56,427 bases of DNA from Prevotella sp. (GTDB taxonomy: Bacteria > Bacteroidota > Bacteroidia > Bacteroidales > Bacteroidaceae). Made by a program: the position numbers and the translations under genes. The DNA lies in contig JAFYDA010000064.1 of NCBI GenBank assembly GCA_017545045.1, positions 1-56,427 of the forward strand. The letters are read 5' to 3'. The notes under the pieces were generated by a model. It saw only the letters and a program-made list of their open reading frames with translations, made no database searches and was not told the origin of the DNA. Shown here piece after piece: positions 8,901-15,842 of the stretch. The stretch's first letter is position 1. Each line of letters opens with the position of its first letter.

Positions 8901-8989
8901 GAGCCCACATAGAGCGCCTGAGCTGCTGCCTGCATGGAGAGCAGCATAGCCAGCATCAAAAGGATGGCGGTTCCTGGTCTTCTTCTCAT
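5921..8989 (-). CDS. EEP-family phosphatase/nuclease domain fused to GH92 alpha-mannosidase
   Basis: One uninterrupted 1022-codon frame carries two enzymes. A signal peptide (RRRPGTAILLMLAMLLSMQA) is followed by an endonuclease/exonuclease/phosphatase domain to about residue 285 with the full active-site set: SYNIRY, IFGAQEV, FNLHMDH, GDFN at 195-198, SRIDHVFVS and PSDHYPVF. A ~28-residue linker leads to GH92, which begins at VNPFIGTGGHGHVFLGA (residue 314) and runs to the end, with GCADLGDIAF, YTEGNAWQYTW and GNEDVGQMSAWYILS. GH92 enzymes are Ca-dependent exo-alpha-mannosidases. The GH92 part has no signal peptide of its own, so the fusion is needed for its export. Residues ~500-512 (SSIFNLQF) come from a 7-nt tandem repeat in the DNA. 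Confidence 0.9.
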   Translation of the reverse strand: MRRRPGTAILLMLAMLLSMQAAAQALYVGSYNIRYINDDDNRNGNSWTARRDVVCNQLNFEHPDIFGAQEVLEPQLRDMLARLDGYDYIGVGREDGKTKGEYAAIFYDKRKLRLMDSGHFWLSQTPDKPSLGWDAACIRICTWGRFEDTVTGLQFCFFNLHMDHVGVVARQEAAKLVVERIAALAGNNTPVVLTGDFNVDQHDEIYNIFTQSGQLIDTYVATRLRFAENGTFNAFHQERKTDSRIDHVFVSSHFTVDRYGLLTNTYWSDARRLPSDHYPVFVRLRRDACQSPNPLTGFDKQSPCMSEHSAVALVNPFIGTGGHGHVFLGANVPFGFVQLGPTNRKDGWDWCSGYHFSDSVIIGFSHLHLSGTGCADLGDIAFLPVLDATQKEVKFSHHAEYVRPGYYAVTLDNGIRVELTATERTGLHRYTLPADANRGYLRLDLNQGIGWDKATDCGARQESSTVITGHRFSRGWADNQKVYFVAEFSRPVEMIEQSGEAKTLQSSIFNLQFSAADAPLLVRVGLSAVSIDGARANLRAEQPGWDFQRTVADATRKWESQLQKISIVGGTPDERTIFYTALYHTMTAPSVFCDVDGQYRGSDGEVHQGSPAPSSPRTTAINYTTFSLWDTYRAAHPLMTLIHQERQEDIATTMLNIWREQGKLPVWHLMGCETNCMVGNPAIPVLADLVLKGLTTQGQEILEAMKASAMLDERGLKLLKEYGYIPCDLFNDQETVGRALEYAIADWCVARVAERLKRKADQRYFDQRAQSYRKYFDKNTGFMRGVDSQGRFSFSDPATPFSPFHSAPKNCDYTEGNAWQYTWLVPHDPHGLVSLFGSEQRFAMKLDSLFIVDGDLGEDAPPDISGLIGQYAHGNEPSHHVLYLYNYIGQPWKGAKLICRTMRELYRNAPDGLSGNEDVGQMSAWYILSAMGLYQVEPAGGKYVFGTPLFPEVTMQVGRDKTFIIRARDVSPDNIYIQSVRLNDKPHTKSYIMYDDIVRGGTLEFVMGPQPSDFGTSKKDRP
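7458..7481. repeat. Period-7 tandem repeat inside the GH92 coding region
   Basis: Three copies of GATTGAA run within the reading frame and encode part of SSIFNLQF on the minus strand. The 21-nt length keeps the frame. Similar single copies appear in intergenic DNA near 25130. Confidence 0.7.
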
Positions 8990-9013
8990 GCCTTGTTTGT
9001 CTAACGATGGCGG

Positions 9014-9688
9014 TTACTGCATGGCAGCAATGATCTGGTCAGCAATCTGCTTCATACCCTTGACGGAGGGATGGCCACTCTTCTTGTCGATGTTCTGAAG
9101 TGCGATATACTTCACGCCGTAGTGCTGGCAGATGGTTTTTATCGACTCGTTGATGTCTTCACGCAGACCGTCGTTTAGCAAGAAAAAAATGTCGGCACCG
9201 ACATAGCGGTTGGTCATCCACTCCAGCATGCGTGCCATGGCCGGACGGAAATACCAGAAGTTGGCCTCCGAGAGCTTCTCGTACTGATACTCACCGACGG
9301 GTTCGCCAGCCCAGCTGTCGTTGGTGGCACCGAAGATGAAGATGATGTCGGGACACCCCAGATTACCCATACGCGTAAGGAACGACCGCTTAGAATAGTC
9401 GTTACCGCTGTAGCCGTGGTAGCCGATGGTAGAACCGCTGTAGGAGTTGTTGACACACAACTTCCAGCCCTGACGGGTGATGAGCTGGTGCCACCATGTC
9501 TGCTTGACGTCCTGTACATCGGTGGTTTTAGGATCGCTTTTTGCATAGTACCACATTTCGTTAGTATCGGGCGTCACATAGCCTTCGTAGGTTGAATACG
9601 AGTCGCCGAGAATCGACACGGCTTTCTTCTGTGCGCAAGCCATCGTACTAATCAGTACGACGGCCAGCAACAATAGATTCTTTTTCAT
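9014..9688 (-). CDS. Secreted SGNH/GDSL-type hydrolase
   Basis: A 224-aa protein with a signal peptide (MKKNLLLLAVVLISTMACAQ). The SGNH blocks are present in order: ILGDSYSTYEGY (nucleophile Ser), NNSYSGSTIGYHGY (Gly block), FIFGATNDSWAG (Asn block) and KKSGHPSVKGM (Asp/His block is read as HPS). The family hydrolyses esters and can deacetylate glycans, so removal of acyl groups from a polysaccharide is a reasonable role here. It lies between the GH2 gene (41 nt upstream) and the EEP-GH92 gene (24 nt downstream). Confidence 0.85.
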   Translation of the reverse strand: MKKNLLLLAVVLISTMACAQKKAVSILGDSYSTYEGYVTPDTNEMWYYAKSDPKTTDVQDVKQTWWHQLITRQGWKLCVNNSYSGSTIGYHGYSGNDYSKRSFLTRMGNLGCPDIIFIFGATNDSWAGEPVGEYQYEKLSEANFWYFRPAMARMLEWMTNRYVGADIFFLLNDGLREDINESIKTICQHYGVKYIALQNIDKKSGHPSVKGMKQIADQIIAAMQ

Positions 9689-9729
9689 CTTTATTTTACT
9701 GCGATAGCAAATTCTTCACTTTTATCCAT

Positions 9730-11562
9730 TCACTTTCCCTCGTACCACTTCTTCAGCACATAGAAGGCCTTTTTCTTTTCGCCCTTGTCGCTGAACAAGC
9801 CTTTTCGGTTGTAATAGTCCTGAATGCCGTCGAGCACACGGCGCGGCGAACGGAAATCTTTCAGTATCCAAGGTGTGGTGCCGCACAGGCCCTCAATCTT
9901 GTCAAGCATGGCCGTATTCTCGATGTAGAGATTCTCCTGGAACTCCTCCGTCCAGCGCTGGTTCTTCGCGCCATGGTAGCCATACTTGGCACCACCGCCA
10001 AACTCGCTGACGATGACGGGTTTGTCGTAGGGCACCTCCCACTCCATCTTCGGAGCGTCGTTCACGTCGCGGTACCAGCCTATGTACTGGTTGAACGACA
10101 CCACGTCGACATGCTCGTGCATATTGTCGTGCAGGCGGTTCTTGTAGTTCGACGCACTGGTCACCTCCATGGCCATCGATATGAGGCGTGTGTTGTCGAG
10201 TGTGCGGGCGTACTGTGCCAGACGGCCGAGGAAGTTGTCGCGCTCAGCAGAGTGCGGTGTCTCGTTGGCAATCGACCAGATGATGATATTGGCGCGGTTT
10301 TGGTCGCGGCGTATCATGTCGGTCAATTGACGTTCTGCGTTTTTGTAAGTATCAGGGTTGGTCCATGCGATAGTCCAGTAACAGGGAATCTCACTCCACA
10401 CCAGCATACCCATGCGCTCTGCCTCGCGGATGGCGTACTCGTTGTGGGGATAGTGAGCCAGTCGCACGAAGTTGCAGCCCAGTTCCTTGGCCCAGCCAAG
10501 CAATGTGCGGGCGTCTTCCGTACAGTTGGCACGTCCTCCGCCATTTGGTTTCTCCTCATGGATGCTGATGCCTTTCAGGAAGAGGGGTTCACCGTTGAGC
10601 AGAATCTGCTTGCCACGGGTCTCGATGGTGCGGAAGCCCACCTCGTCTTTCAGCGTTGTCTCGCCATACTGTAGCTCCACCTTATATAATTTAGGATTGG
10701 CCGGAGTCCAGAGTGCCAGTTTCTTGACCGGCACGTTCAGCGTTGTGCTGACACGTCCCTCGGCGTTGGTCACCAGTTTCTGCTGTAGTTTCAGTTCCGG
10801 GATGCTCAGGATTATTTCCTTCCCTTCCTCGGCCTTGTTCAGGTTGGCAGAGAAGGCGATAGTGCGCTGGCGGATCTTGGCAGAAGCCTTGGCAGAAGTC
10901 TTAACAGGAGTCTTTTGCAACTCAAACTTGTAGTTTTCGATGTAGGTGTCGCCGACCGTCACCAACAGCACGTCGCGAGTGATGCCGCCGTAGTTCCACC
11001 AGTCGAAGATCTGCGTGGGGATGTCCTCGGCATGGCGCTTGTTGTCCACCTTGACGATAACCACGTTCTGGCCATCCTTCAGTTTATCGGTCACGTCGTA
11101 GTTGAACGGTGTAAAACCGCCGATGTGGTGGCCGACTTTCTTACCGTTTACATAAACGTGGCAATCGTAGTTCACTGCACCGAAATAGAGCAGCGTATGG
11201 CAACCGTCCTGCTTGGTGTAATTGAACGTTTTCTTGTACCAGACGGTACCCTCGTAGAAGAACAGTCGCTCCGACTGCGTGTTCCAGTCGCCCGGCACAT
11301 TCATGGTCGGTGCCTTGTCGAAGTCGTACTCTATCAGGTCTTCCGGCCGCTGCACCTTTGCGTTCTGGAAGAATCCCCAGCGGTTCAAGTTCATGCGGTA
11401 GTCGTAGTAGCCCTCCTCCTGCACGTCGACGATGTAATTCCACTTGCCATTGAGTGACACGGTCTGTCGGTTCATGACGTTAGCAATTTGCGGCACTTCC
11501 TGTGCCCCAGCTGTCAGCACTGCGACTGTCAGCATCACGATTGAAGTCAGTAGTTTTTTCAT
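9730..11562 (-). CDS. GH2 glycosidase, beta-glucuronidase-like
   Basis: The 610-aa secreted protein (signal peptide MKKLLTSIVMLTVAVLTAGAQ) has the GH2 order: sugar-binding jelly roll (LNGKWNYIVD ... NYDCHVYVNGKKVG), Ig-like domain, then a TIM barrel. The acid/base Glu434 is in SIANETPH and the nucleophile Glu520 in IVSEFGGG. An Asn585-x-Lys587 pair in YNRKGLFS matches the N-x-K motif that beta-glucuronidases use to hold the uronic carboxylate, so glucuronidase is favoured over galactosidase. Cleavage of terminal beta-glucuronic acid from glycans or conjugates is the likely reaction; the exact substrate is unknown. It follows xth by 33 nt. Confidence 0.88.
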   Translation of the reverse strand: MKKLLTSIVMLTVAVLTAGAQEVPQIANVMNRQTVSLNGKWNYIVDVQEEGYYDYRMNLNRWGFFQNAKVQRPEDLIEYDFDKAPTMNVPGDWNTQSERLFFYEGTVWYKKTFNYTKQDGCHTLLYFGAVNYDCHVYVNGKKVGHHIGGFTPFNYDVTDKLKDGQNVVIVKVDNKRHAEDIPTQIFDWWNYGGITRDVLLVTVGDTYIENYKFELQKTPVKTSAKASAKIRQRTIAFSANLNKAEEGKEIILSIPELKLQQKLVTNAEGRVSTTLNVPVKKLALWTPANPKLYKVELQYGETTLKDEVGFRTIETRGKQILLNGEPLFLKGISIHEEKPNGGGRANCTEDARTLLGWAKELGCNFVRLAHYPHNEYAIREAERMGMLVWSEIPCYWTIAWTNPDTYKNAERQLTDMIRRDQNRANIIIWSIANETPHSAERDNFLGRLAQYARTLDNTRLISMAMEVTSASNYKNRLHDNMHEHVDVVSFNQYIGWYRDVNDAPKMEWEVPYDKPVIVSEFGGGAKYGYHGAKNQRWTEEFQENLYIENTAMLDKIEGLCGTTPWILKDFRSPRRVLDGIQDYYNRKGLFSDKGEKKKAFYVLKKWYEGK

Positions 11563-11595
11563 ATTTCCTGTTTTTTTGATAAATTATTCCGTTAT

Positions 11596-12348
11596 TCATT
11601 CTTTCACTGTCAACTCCACCGGACAGTGGTCGCTGCCCATGATGTCGGTATGGATCTTTGCATCGTCCACCTGCGGCATCAGCCGCTCACTCACCACGAA
11701 GTAGTCGATGCGCCACCCCGCGTTTTTCTGCCGTGCCTGAAATCGGTACGACCACCATGAGTAAGTCACCTGCTCAGGATAGAGTGTGCGGAACGTGTCC
11801 TTGAAACCACATGCCAGCAGGTCGCCGAAGGCCTCGCGCTCCTCGTCGGTAAAGCCGGCGTTATGACGGTTGGTCTTCGGGTTCTTGATGTCTATCTCCT
11901 CATGCGCCACGTTCAGGTCGCCACAGAGGATGACGGGCTTCACGGCGTCCAGTTTCTTCAGGTACTTGCGGAACGCATCCTCCCACGACATGCGATACTC
12001 CAGCCGCTTCAGGCCGTCCTGAGAGTTGGGCGTATAGCAGCAGACAAGGAAAAACGTATCCATCTCCAGTGTCACCACGCGACCCTCATGGTCGTGCATA
12101 TCGACGCCGATACCATAACTCACGCTGACAGGATGGTGCTTTGTGAATATCGCCGTACCGCTATAGCCTTTCTTGTCGGCATAGTTCCAGTAAGACTCAT
12201 AGCCATCGAACTGCATGTCGAGCTGTCCCTCCTGCATCTTCGTCTCCTGCAGACAGAAAAAGTCGGCATCCAACTGACGGAACACGTTACTAAACCCCTT
12301 TCCCTCGCAAGCCCGAAGCCCGTTTACATTCCACGAAATCAGTTTCAT
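11596..12348 (-). CDS. xth: Exodeoxyribonuclease III / AP endonuclease
   Basis: A 250-aa cytosolic enzyme of the EEP superfamily for base-excision repair: it incises abasic sites and degrades 3' ends. Landmarks are MKLISWNVNGLRA at the start, FFCLQETKMQ (metal-binding Glu), CGDLNVAHEEIDI, WRIDYFVVS and GSDHCPVEL. Length and motifs are full. It is the first gene of a minus-strand run ending in glycosidases, with only 33 nt to the GH2 gene, and has a good promoter at 12417-12448. Confidence 0.95.
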   Translation of the reverse strand: MKLISWNVNGLRACEGKGFSNVFRQLDADFFCLQETKMQEGQLDMQFDGYESYWNYADKKGYSGTAIFTKHHPVSVSYGIGVDMHDHEGRVVTLEMDTFFLVCCYTPNSQDGLKRLEYRMSWEDAFRKYLKKLDAVKPVILCGDLNVAHEEIDIKNPKTNRHNAGFTDEEREAFGDLLACGFKDTFRTLYPEQVTYSWWSYRFQARQKNAGWRIDYFVVSERLMPQVDDAKIHTDIMGSDHCPVELTVKE

Positions 12349-12416
12349 TTCCCTATATTTATAGTCTCTTGTTTTGTCGCAACATTGTAGCGCCTCTATG
12401 GCCTACACTTCGGATG

Positions 12417-12448
12417 CAAAGATAATGATAAAATCTGAATTACGCAAG
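12417..12448 (-). promoter_or_regulatory. Promoter of xth and probably the mannosidase run
   Basis: On the minus strand CTTG (12448-12445) is followed after 20 nt by TATCTTTG (12424-12417), a good match to the Bacteroidetes consensus. The leader to the xth ATG is about 60 nt. Confidence 0.65.
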
Positions 12449-12483
12449 CAAAATGATGAAAAAGGGGCTGTGTCAAAAAATAA

Positions 12484-12567
12484 AATGGAGCCTGTTTGGA
12501 AAAATCCGACGGCTTCGGACTGACAGTCCGCACCGCTACGGACTGATCGTCCGAAGCCCTTCGGACG
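12484..12567 (+). repeat. Dispersed hairpin repeat, copy 1
   Basis: Starts at GGAGCCTGTTTGG and contains two adjacent hairpins, CGGACTGACAGTCCG and CGGACTGATCGTCCG, joined by CACCGCTAC, ending near GCCCTTCGGAC. A copy in opposite orientation lies at 40911-40993. The interval 12349-12715 holds no gene, only this repeat and promoters on both strands. Confidence 0.8.
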
Positions 12568-12654
12568 GGAGTTTGGCACATCGTTCTTTTCTTTTGGCAA
12601 AGCCCTGCTGCCAAGGATGTGTAACGTTAAAACAGATTGTTAAGTGTTAAATGC

Positions 12655-12686
12655 TTTGAGTAGTTGGGGAAAAATGAGTAATTTTG
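12655..12686 (+). promoter_or_regulatory. Promoter of the solute-binding-like lipoprotein gene
   Basis: TTTG (12655-12658), 20 nt, TAATTTTG (12679-12686): a near-ideal Bacteroidetes promoter. The ATG at 12716 lies about 25 nt after the likely transcription start, which excludes the in-frame upstream start at 12644. Confidence 0.8.
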
Positions 12687-12715
12687 CAAACTCACAAGTG
12701 ATAATTGAGAAAAAG

Positions 12716-13636
12716 ATGAAAAAACTGCTATACCTGCTTATCGCCACACTCGTCATGGCAGCCTGCGGTCAGTCGTACGAAGAGAAGCGCAAACTGTCGC
12801 GACAAGAACGGCTCCGGCTGATGCGCCAGGACTCCGCCGCCCTGAAAATCGCCGTCATGCCGACACTGGACTGCCTTCCGCTCTTCGTGGCCCGGCACCA
12901 CCAGCTGTTTGAGGCGGCAGGGGCCGACATCAGGCTGAAGCAGTTCACGGCCCAGATGGACTGCGACACGGCCATTGCCGGCGGCAGTGTCGAAGGCTGC
13001 GTCACCGACCTCGTGAGGGCGGAGCGGCTGAAGAAGCAGGGGACGCCGCTGAGGTACATGACACGGACAGACGCCTACTGGCAGTTGTTCTCCAACCGGA
13101 TGGCCCGAATCAAGGAACTGAGACAGCTTGACGACAAAATGGTGGGTGCAACACGCTTTTCGGCTACCGACATGCTGACAAGCATGGCCGTTGACAGCTG
13201 TAAAATGAAAACAGAAAACGTCTACCGCATACAGGTGAACGACGTGCATATCCGTCTGAAGATGCTGATGGCCGACGAGGTGGATGCTGCCTGGCTGACA
13301 GAGCCGCAGGCCACGGAGGCCCGGCTGGCCCGCCACCGCCTGATGACGGACAGCCGCGGTCTGAAAGTACAATTAGGAGCTATTGCTTTCAGAGAGGTCA
13401 TATTTGCAGACTCGACGCGGCAGAAACAGATTGAGGTGTTCAAGAAAGCCTACAATCAGGCGTGCGACTCGCTGAAGCGATACGGCACAGGCCGCTATCG
13501 CGACGTCATCATAACATATTGCAAGATGAAGCCCGAACAGGCAGACTCGCTGCCGAAGGACTTACAATTCCACCATATAACAGCCCCCGCAGATGATGAC
13601 ATCAAGCGGGCGCAGGAATGGCTCAACAAACAATAA
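12716..13636 (+). CDS. Lipoprotein with ABC solute-binding (NMT1/SsuA-like) fold
   Basis: The protein (about 306 aa) starts MKKLLYLLIATLVMAACGQ, a lipoprotein signal with lipidation at Cys17. The body resembles NMT1/THI5/TauA-type periplasmic binding proteins: LKIAVMPTLDCLPLFVARHH, KQFTAQMDCDTAIAGGSVEG and DEVDAAWLTEPQA. Such proteins deliver small molecules to ABC importers, but no permease or ATPase gene is nearby. The next gene starts within 10 nt. Substrate unknown; a sensory or chaperone use of the fold is possible. Confidence 0.75.
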   Translation: MKKLLYLLIATLVMAACGQSYEEKRKLSRQERLRLMRQDSAALKIAVMPTLDCLPLFVARHHQLFEAAGADIRLKQFTAQMDCDTAIAGGSVEGCVTDLVRAERLKKQGTPLRYMTRTDAYWQLFSNRMARIKELRQLDDKMVGATRFSATDMLTSMAVDSCKMKTENVYRIQVNDVHIRLKMLMADEVDAAWLTEPQATEARLARHRLMTDSRGLKVQLGAIAFREVIFADSTRQKQIEVFKKAYNQACDSLKRYGTGRYRDVIITYCKMKPEQADSLPKDLQFHHITAPADDDIKRAQEWLNKQ

Positions 13637-13643
13637 CAAGGAG

Positions 13644-15842
13644 ATGATACGGAACGAAACTTTGCAATCCGCCCTGGAGTGTGTGGTCAACCGCCAACTG
13701 GGAAAGGCCGTCAACCTTCTGGAAAACTATCTCTACACGTTCGTGCAGCCTCAGGCCACCGAGCAGTTGGAAGAGCTGAAGACCGACTATCAGTTGATGG
13801 CGGAATACTGGCAAAGGGGATTCGAAGACCCGGAACGGGAACGGCTGTACGACAAGCTGCTGCACAGGATGTACGTGCTCGTCAGCAATGAGTATATACG
13901 CTACTACATCAAGAACAGCAGCTTCGCCAAAAGCGTCTACGACCGGACGAGGGCGGCAAGGAAAGACTGGTCGCCAAATGCAATCCGACAGGACATGGAG
14001 TCGTTTGTAACTGACGCGGCCATGCTGGAACTGGAGCCAGAGCATACCAGACAACAAAGGCAAAGAGAGGTGTACGAAAAGCATCAGAAGATGATGGCCG
14101 ACCTGTTTGACTACATCTGGACATCAAGGCTTTGGAACAGCAGGGTGACAGAAGCCTTCGAAGACATGCTCCTATCGCCGACCATCGACTTACGCGACCA
14201 ACAACTCCTTGTGAGCGCTATCACGGTGTCGCTGATCAACTTTTTCGACATCAGCAAGTTCCGCCTGTTGATGCACGTCTACCAGAAAGCCCCGGACGAA
14301 CATGTCAGACAGCGGGCACTGATTGGATGGGTGATGGGCATCGACACGGCCGCTGCACGACTATACCCTGAGGTTGGCGAAATGGTGAAAGCCGCGACAA
14401 CAGACAGCCGCTGCATAGACGAACTGGCAGAGTTGCAAATGCAGACCATCTACTGCCTGAGGGCCGAGAGCGACACGCAGATCATACAGAGCGAAATCAT
14501 GCCCGAACTGATAAAGAACAACAACATCCGAGTGACACGCAACGGCATTGAGGAAGCTGAAGACGACCCCATGGAGGACGTGCTGCACCCGGAAATAGCG
14601 GAGCAGCGAATGGAGAAACTGGAAGAAAGCATGCGACGCATGGTCGACATGCAGAAACAGGGGTCGGACATCTATTTCGGAGGATTCTCGCAGATGAAGC
14701 GTTTCCCGTTCTTCGGCACCGTGGGCAACTGGTTTCTCCCTTTCTTTCTTCAGCATCCCGCCGTCGACGGCGCAATGAGCCAGACAAGAGGAAAAAAATT
14801 CCTGCTGACGATGCTGAAGCACGGCCCCTTCTGCGACAGCGACAAATACTCGTTCGTCTTGGCTTTTCAGACTACGGTCAGCAAACTGCCTGAGAGCATG
14901 CTGGCCATGATGGACCGCGGCGAGGCGACATTGGTGGGAAGTGAAATAAATGTGGACGAAGTGAATTCGCCGGCATTCATCCGGCGCTCCTACCTGCAAA
15001 GCGTCTATCGCTTCTTCCGCGTCTTCCACGCCCGCAACCAGTTCTGCAATCCTTTCGACGTGGAAGAGCGGTCGCGACTGTTCTTCTTTGCCAACCCCCT
15101 GTTCCAGGACACACCACTTGAGAAGAAATTCCATGAGGTGGCCGCCTTCTTCATGAAGCACAAGGTTTACGAAGCTGCCAAGGCCACACTGCAGAACTAT
15201 CGCGAGGAGATAAGAGACGAGCAGTTCTATCTTCTGAACGGCAACCTGCTGATGCGTACCCACTGGCAACAGAACGCCGGACTGACAGCCAGCGAAAGCC
15301 TTGCTCACTGCTTAGAGCTGAACCCGGAGAACGAACGGGCATGGACAGGATACGCCCGAACACTGTTTGGTGAACAGAATTACGAAAAGGCGCTGCACTA
15401 TTATCGGAAGCTGGAAGAAAGACACGCCGACAACCGGAATTACCAGTTGAACGAAGCCGTGTGTCTGACAAACATGAAAAGAAATGAAGACGCCCTGAAA
15501 ATCCTGTTTAAGCTCAATTACGAATCACCTGAAGACATCAACACCAATCGCGTACTGGCATGGACTTTGGTCGGAGCCAAGCGATACGAACAGGCGAAGA
15601 CCATCTATGAAAGCCTGTTGGACACAGAGAAGCCCGCAGCTGATGACCTGATGAACGCTGCCTATATGCACTGGTTCTGCGGCGACAGGACGGCGGCAAT
15701 CAACCTCTTCAGGAAGTATTCCCACATGGAGGGCATCGCATTCGATGCTACAACAGAATTCCTTACCAACGAAAAAGCCATGCTCAATGAGCACGGCATA
15801 AGCGAAGTGGAAATACGCCTGATGATTGACCAACTGCTATAG
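13644..15842 (+). CDS. TPR-repeat protein of unknown function, 732 aa
   Basis: The ATG at 13644 directly follows an AAGGAG-like sequence 7 nt after the lipoprotein gene stop; an upstream in-frame start at 13593 would overlap that gene. No signal peptide is seen, so it is probably cytosolic. The N-terminal ~500 residues are helical and not recognised. The C-terminal ~220 residues carry TPR-like units (AHCLELNPENERAWTGYART, ALHYYRKLEERHADNRNYQL, ALKILFKLNYESPEDINTN, AKTIYESLLDTEKPAADDL). It probably acts with the coupled lipoprotein gene product, but how is unclear. The 3' end overlaps the convergent phospholipase D gene by 6 nt. Confidence 0.75.
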   Translation: MIRNETLQSALECVVNRQLGKAVNLLENYLYTFVQPQATEQLEELKTDYQLMAEYWQRGFEDPERERLYDKLLHRMYVLVSNEYIRYYIKNSSFAKSVYDRTRAARKDWSPNAIRQDMESFVTDAAMLELEPEHTRQQRQREVYEKHQKMMADLFDYIWTSRLWNSRVTEAFEDMLLSPTIDLRDQQLLVSAITVSLINFFDISKFRLLMHVYQKAPDEHVRQRALIGWVMGIDTAAARLYPEVGEMVKAATTDSRCIDELAELQMQTIYCLRAESDTQIIQSEIMPELIKNNNIRVTRNGIEEAEDDPMEDVLHPEIAEQRMEKLEESMRRMVDMQKQGSDIYFGGFSQMKRFPFFGTVGNWFLPFFLQHPAVDGAMSQTRGKKFLLTMLKHGPFCDSDKYSFVLAFQTTVSKLPESMLAMMDRGEATLVGSEINVDEVNSPAFIRRSYLQSVYRFFRVFHARNQFCNPFDVEERSRLFFFANPLFQDTPLEKKFHEVAAFFMKHKVYEAAKATLQNYREEIRDEQFYLLNGNLLMRTHWQQNAGLTASESLAHCLELNPENERAWTGYARTLFGEQNYEKALHYYRKLEERHADNRNYQLNEAVCLTNMKRNEDALKILFKLNYESPEDINTNRVLAWTLVGAKRYEQAKTIYESLLDTEKPAADDLMNAAYMHWFCGDRTAAINLFRKYSHMEGIAFDATTEFLTNEKAMLNEHGISEVEIRLMIDQLL

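Noticed and set aside
12453-12650. Short frames on both strands across the hairpin repeat
   Set aside because: They follow the repeat element; a promoter for the lipoprotein gene lies at the end of one, and products are repeat-derived.
12644-12715. An upstream start for the lipoprotein gene
   Set aside because: It would place the start within the promoter and hide the lipoprotein signal peptide.
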